DNA of 64,000 bases. Source: Planotetraspora kaengkrachanensis (GTDB taxonomy: Bacteria; Actinomycetota; Actinomycetes; Streptosporangiales; Streptosporangiaceae). The stretch is taken from the NCBI RefSeq assembly GCF_016862895.1, contig NZ_BONV01000028.1, positions 1 through 64,000 on the forward strand, written 5' to 3'. The position numbers and the translations under genes are program-made. The notes under the pieces are model-generated. The model was not told where the DNA came from. It made no database searches and was given only the letters and a program-made list of their open reading frames with translations. Of the stretch, positions 60,600-64,000 are shown piece after piece; position 1 is the stretch's first letter; each line of letters begins with the position of its first letter.

Positions 60600-62606
60600 T
60601 CATCCGGCCGTGTGGCGTTCGAGCGCCTCCCGGATGTCGGGGTCTCCGGGCGCGAGATCACGAGCCCGCCGCAGGTCGAGCAGGGCCTCGTCCACGCGTC
60701 CCAGGGCGTCGAGGGCGGTGGCCCGGTTGAAGTAGAGCGCCGGGTCGTCCCCCAGCTCGAGCGCCCGGGTGAGATCGTCGACGGCTCCGGCCGGGTCGCC
60801 CGACTCATACCGCATGATCGCCCGGTTGGCCAAGGCGGACGCCAGGCCGGGATCGGCCCGCAACGCGGCGTCGAACGCCTTCCCCGCGTCCTCGAACCGG
60901 CCGGCCGCCGTCTCCAGTTGGCCCAGGACGCCGTGCAGGTGGGCGTTGCCGGGATCGAGGGCCAGGCCCGCCGCCACGTCTTCGCGGGCCGCGTCGTGCT
61001 CGCCCAGCATCTCCAGGACCCCCGCGCGGTTCACGTACGCGTTGAGGTAGTCCGGGTCCAGCTCCAGGACATGATCGAGGTCGGCCCTCGCCGACTCCAG
61101 GTCACCGGCCGCCAGACGCAGCTCGGCCCGGTTGTAGTACGCCTCGGGCAGCGGCGGGCTCACCAGCATGGCGGTCTCGTAGTCGGCCAGCGCGTCGTCC
61201 GGACGGCCCAGCTGCAGCAGCAGATTGCCCCGGTCGAGGTAGTGGTCGGGGAAGCAGGGATCGATGGCGATGGCGCGGTCGAGATCGCGCAGCGCCTCCT
61301 TGGCCCGGCCGGTCCGCGCGAGCAACTGGGCGCGGTTGGCGAAAAGGACCATGCGGTGCACGGGGTGCGCGTCCTCGGGCAGGTCGCGGTCCGCGAGATC
61401 GATCGCCGACTCCACGAGCTGGAGCGCCGACGCGAGCCGGCCCTGCCGGACCTCGATCAGCGCCCGGCCGTTCTGGTCGAACCCGAGCTTGAAGGCCCGC
61501 TCCCGCCGGTCGGGCAGCAGCGTCGAGATCGCCACGGCCTCGTTGATCCAGCCGGTGGCCCGGCCCAGGTCCCGCTTGTCCGGGTCGGGATGGCGTGCGT
61601 CCAGCATCGCCGTGCCGTACGCGGAGGCTGCGTGGACGACGGGGTCCATGCTCTCGCGCCGGGCCCGTTCGTAGAGCTCCAGTGCCCGGTCGCGGCGGCC
61701 GAGCCCGCCCAACGCGGTCGCCGTACGCTGCGTGAACCGCCACCACAGGTCGGAACCGCTCTCCGCGAGGCGCAGGCCACGCGGGCCAAGCTCGGCGACG
61801 GCGTGCAGGAAGCCCTCGGTGACACAGTGGTCCACCGCCTCCCACAACGCCTGGGCCGCGGCGCCCGGGTCGCTGCCGTGCTCCAGGTGGTACGGCAAAG
61901 CGCCCAGCGCGAACTCGCCGGTCAGCTCGGCGGCGCGGCGATCGTGTAGGCGAGCCCGCTCATCGGGAGGCAGGGCGAGATAGGCCTGATAGGCCGGGGA
62001 GTCGTCGGAGGTGCCGTCCGAGGCCACATAGTCCTCGGGCGAGCCGACGGAAACTCCCTCCTGGGGGGCGGCGTCGACCACGACCGGCTCACCTGCCTCG
62101 TCGAGCGGCGGCTCCGGGGACCCCAGCGCGAGCGTGAGCCGTCCCACGCGGCGGGCCAGCACGGTCAGCAGTTCACGGTCGGTGGGATCCGCCTGGTGCA
62201 GGTTGTCCACGATCAGGGAGCGCGGTCCGGGCAGGCAGTCGCGGATGAACTCGGCGAGCCCGTTGGCTATCCGCAACGTCCGGCGCGGCGCCGGCACGAG
62301 GATCCGTTCGTTCTCTGACAGGCGAGCCTCGATGGGCTCCCGTCGTGGCGGGACCAGGCGCCGCAGGTCGGGAGCGGCGGCACGGATCTCGATGTCGTGT
62401 CGCGCCACCAGGTCAGGGGAACGCTCCAATGCGATCGGCACGAGTTCGCGCAGGATGACGCTGCCGATCGAGTACGGACCGCGCAGCCGTCGATGCCCGT
62501 TGATCACAGGCGTCAGGGGGGCAGGTGACTCCAGGGAGCGGAGCGCCAGCACGCGATCGCGGGAGAGGTTCCCCCGAACCCAGATGTGGCGGAGGTTCTC
62601 CCTCAC
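60600..62606 (-). CDS. Large TPR protein with ATPase-like N-terminal region
   Basis: A 668-residue protein. Residues 1-150 resemble the ATPase part of large actinomycete regulators (RVLALRSLESPAPLTPVING, then LRGPYSIGSVILRELVPIAL) and include a Walker-B-like LIVDNLHQADPTDRE near 133-147, but no GxxxxGK[ST] is seen, so ATP hydrolysis is doubtful. From about residue 275 to the end there are ten or more TPR units (NRAQLLARTGRAKEALRDLD and following). The start is GTG 62606, overlapping the stop of the 24-residue peptide gene by 4 bases, so translation is coupled. Role unknown; it may bind or process the peptide. Confidence 0.8.
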   Translation of the reverse strand: MRENLRHIWVRGNLSRDRVLALRSLESPAPLTPVINGHRRLRGPYSIGSVILRELVPIALERSPDLVARHDIEIRAAAPDLRRLVPPRREPIEARLSENERILVPAPRRTLRIANGLAEFIRDCLPGPRSLIVDNLHQADPTDRELLTVLARRVGRLTLALGSPEPPLDEAGEPVVVDAAPQEGVSVGSPEDYVASDGTSDDSPAYQAYLALPPDERARLHDRRAAELTGEFALGALPYHLEHGSDPGAAAQALWEAVDHCVTEGFLHAVAELGPRGLRLAESGSDLWWRFTQRTATALGGLGRRDRALELYERARRESMDPVVHAASAYGTAMLDARHPDPDKRDLGRATGWINEAVAISTLLPDRRERAFKLGFDQNGRALIEVRQGRLASALQLVESAIDLADRDLPEDAHPVHRMVLFANRAQLLARTGRAKEALRDLDRAIAIDPCFPDHYLDRGNLLLQLGRPDDALADYETAMLVSPPLPEAYYNRAELRLAAGDLESARADLDHVLELDPDYLNAYVNRAGVLEMLGEHDAAREDVAAGLALDPGNAHLHGVLGQLETAAGRFEDAGKAFDAALRADPGLASALANRAIMRYESGDPAGAVDDLTRALELGDDPALYFNRATALDALGRVDEALLDLRRARDLAPGDPDIREALERHTAG

Positions 62607-62677
62607 CCCTTGTGGATGACGCTCGAAGTTCCCGTGAGCTTCATCGTGCCGGGCTTGCGGACAATGATCTTCTTCAT
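62603..62677 (-). CDS. 24-residue basic peptide gene coupled to the TPR gene
   Basis: Encodes MKKIIVRKPGTMKLTG followed by TSSVIHKG. AAAGAGG lies four bases before ATG 62677, and the TGA stop overlaps the GTG start of the TPR gene (GTGA). The leader upstream (62680-62757) is unusually AT-rich for this genome. The sequence has a basic hydrophobic front half and a Thr/Ser-rich back half, like a small precursor peptide, but a leader peptide that merely sets translation of the TPR gene is equally possible. Confidence 0.6.
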   Translation of the reverse strand: MKKIIVRKPGTMKLTGTSSVIHKG

Positions 62678-62757
62678 TATGCCTCTTTCCCCGTTTAACG
62701 GATAAGGCACAAGTATTAGTACAAATCAGCGATCCGCCAAGGGCCCAGAGGCATTAA

Positions 62758-63261
62758 CTATCGGTTGAAAAGTCGCGGAACCTCCGCATTCAGGCGTTTC
62801 TCGCCATATAGCACCACAGCGTTCCCACGGACCTCGCGACGGAGCTCGCGCCAGCCCGACTTGCGGTAGAGCTCCACGGCGGCGACCTGCTGGAGAGTCG
62901 TGTCACCTCGTAGCAACGAGTAGCCGAGTTGCCCGGCCCGCTGCTCCAGCGCCGCCATGATCTGACCGCCGTAGCCCCGGCGCTGATGCGCCGGATGCAC
63001 CCGGAGCCTGCACATCTCCGCCGTCTGCTCGTCGACCCGGCGCAGCCCGCCCATCGCGACGATCCCGGAGCCGACCACCTCGCCGATGAGGAAATCGCCG
63101 CGGTCGGCCAGGTAGACCTCGCTGATTCTCGGGAAGTCGTCGTCGTAGTAGACGCCGTCCCCCGGCAGGAGTCCCACCTGGGCCAGGCCGATCTGATGCA
63201 GCGTCCAGACCGCGTCGAGATCGGACCAGCGGTACTGCCTGATCTTCAGGACCGCCACCAT
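62758..63261 (-). CDS. GNAT-family acetyltransferase
   Basis: A 167-residue GNAT protein: KIRQYRWSDLDAVWTLHQIG start, CRLRVHPAHQRRGYGGQIMA acetyl-CoA loop, and the closing VELYRKSGWRELRR. The start is ATG 63261, with GAAGGG upstream; an in-frame ATG 27 codons earlier lacks conserved sequence. It follows the partial TPR gene by 10 bases, so the two are co-transcribed. The substrate is unknown. Confidence 0.88.
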   Translation of the reverse strand: MVAVLKIRQYRWSDLDAVWTLHQIGLAQVGLLPGDGVYYDDDFPRISEVYLADRGDFLIGEVVGSGIVAMGGLRRVDEQTAEMCRLRVHPAHQRRGYGGQIMAALEQRAGQLGYSLLRGDTTLQQVAAVELYRKSGWRELRREVRGNAVVLYGEKRLNAEVPRLFNR

Positions 63262-63271
63262 GTCGCGCCCT

Positions 63272-64000
63272 TCACACTTCACGTTCCGCGGCCCCGGAAG
63301 CGGATGCCGACGAGTTGGAATCTCCGGGCGCGAGACGGTCACGGAAGGCCCGCAACTGCGGCAGGTCGCCGTACTTCGCCTGGATTGCCTTGATCAGGTC
63401 ACCGGCGGGCCGCATGGCGAGCCGGGGGAAGTCGTCGACGTCGGGGCCGCAGGCGTCGACGGCCGCGGTGGCCATCTGCAGCGCCTCGTCGATGTCTCCC
63501 TCGATGAAGCGGCACATGGCGCGGTCGAACCGGATCAGCGTCTGGTCGAGCATGTCCTCGTCCGTGTACTTGCCGAGCGCCTGCTCCAGCACCACGTCGG
63601 CCTCCAGCGTCTGGCCCAGCTTCACCAGGACGTCGCCCTGGTAGAAGTAGAGCTGACGCTCGGTGTACCCGAAGGCCGCGTCCTCCTGGTCGTTCGAGCT
63701 CATCTGGGCGAAGGCCTGGCGGGCCCGGTGCAGCGCCCGTTTCGCCTGCTCGACCACGTCCTGACGTGACCCGTTGGCGCCCGCGAGCATCGCCAGGGCC
63801 CTGGCCTCGACGACGGGCGCCATGGTCCTGGCCGCGCAGGGAGTGTGCCCGGCCATGTCGCGGCTCTTCTTCGCCAGCGACAGCGCCTCGCGCGGGTCGC
63901 CGTAGTAGAGCGGCACCAGCGCCTCACGCGCGGTGACCCAGGCGCGCAGCGCGCGGTCGCCGGTCTCGTCGGCCGCGGTGCGCCCGGTGCGGAAGAACGA
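63272..64000 (-). CDS. TPR-containing protein, partial (runs off the window)
   Basis: The visible 242 residues are the C-terminal part of a larger helical repeat protein: REALVPLYYGDPREALSLAK, then ERQLYFYQGDVLVKLGQTLE, then DQTLIRFDRAMCRFIEGDID. The frame is open through position 64000, so the start is outside. The sequence resembles the repeat half of actinomycete XRE-TPR regulators; the N-terminal domain cannot be seen. It ends in a Ser/Ala-rich tail and is co-transcribed with the GNAT gene. Confidence 0.8.
   Translation of the reverse strand, partial: SFFRTGRTAADETGDRALRAWVTAREALVPLYYGDPREALSLAKKSRDMAGHTPCAARTMAPVVEARALAMLAGANGSRQDVVEQAKRALHRARQAFAQMSSNDQEDAAFGYTERQLYFYQGDVLVKLGQTLEADVVLEQALGKYTDEDMLDQTLIRFDRAMCRFIEGDIDEALQMATAAVDACGPDVDDFPRLAMRPAGDLIKAIQAKYGDLPQLRAFRDRLAPGDSNSSASASGAAEREV

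Noticed and set aside
1-64000. CRISPR array or insertion sequence
   Set aside because: No regularly spaced repeats and no transposase with inverted ends were seen. The repeats found are tRNA-derived or single tandem duplications.

Overview
The window is high-GC DNA from an actinomycete. Start codons are often GTG or TTG, several genes have a TANNNT box six bases before the start (leaderless mRNAs), and there are mycothiol-type enzymes, DUF5753 and MmyB-like regulators, anti-sigma-type ATPases and a clpP1-clpP2 pair. The gene mix resembles Streptosporangiaceae and their relatives, but the genus cannot be fixed from sequence alone. Most of the window is ordinary chromosome.

Positions 300-7450 hold the protein quality-control block on the minus strand, read as tig, clpP1-clpP2 (4-base overlap), clpX, valS. 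A ClgR-type box lies before clpP1 and a strong terminator lies after tig. Positions 7.6-12.5 kb hold regulators and small enzymes: a divergent XRE-DUF5753 / anti-sigma-type ATPase pair with nested palindromes between them, a VOC protein, a SnoaL-like protein, an XRE/MmyB-like regulator and an LD-carboxypeptidase.

Positions 12.5-21.9 kb form a decayed composite island anchored on tRNA-Gly(TCC) and tRNA-Pro(TGG). A 78-bp copy of the tRNA-Gly 3' end plus terminator lies 1.2 kb away, next to an integrase remnant. A 94-bp segment of tRNA-Pro 3' end plus terminator is repeated perfectly 3.1 kb downstream, and a third, diverged 46-bp copy lies at 21.84 kb. The cargo includes a cutA gene broken by a small inversion, a truncated DUF6504-like gene, DUF2785, a nucleotidyltransferase, PAS and LysR genes, a transglutaminase-like protein and two related HEAT-like proteins. 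No intact integrase is present.

Positions 22-35 kb are chromosomal: D,D-carboxypeptidase, MmyB-like regulator, dienelactone hydrolase, VOC, GAF-PP2C-ATPase signalling protein, the 25-residue ribosomal protein bL37, DeoR-galT, a c-di-AMP (ydaO) riboswitch before a secreted LAS-type cell-wall enzyme that seems to start at CTG, rhomboid, DinB and the Rip1/RseP site-2 protease. Positions 35-39.5 kb hold a degenerate response regulator, a LanKC-like protein whose kinase signature residues are lost, and a membrane PP2C phosphatase. Positions 39.5-60.5 kb hold housekeeping enzymes (Eis-like, rpiB, def, aldehyde dehydrogenase, Rv2466c-like, pepN, lemA-DUF2207, amidase, NERD, ilvD, WYL, HNH-GNAT-FmdB, prolyl oligopeptidase, purU).

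At 60.6-62.7 kb a 24-residue basic peptide gene overlaps by 4 bases the start of a large TPR protein with a Walker-B-like but no Walker-A motif. This coupled pair, the LanKC-like pseudokinase and the accreted tRNA island are the most interesting items.
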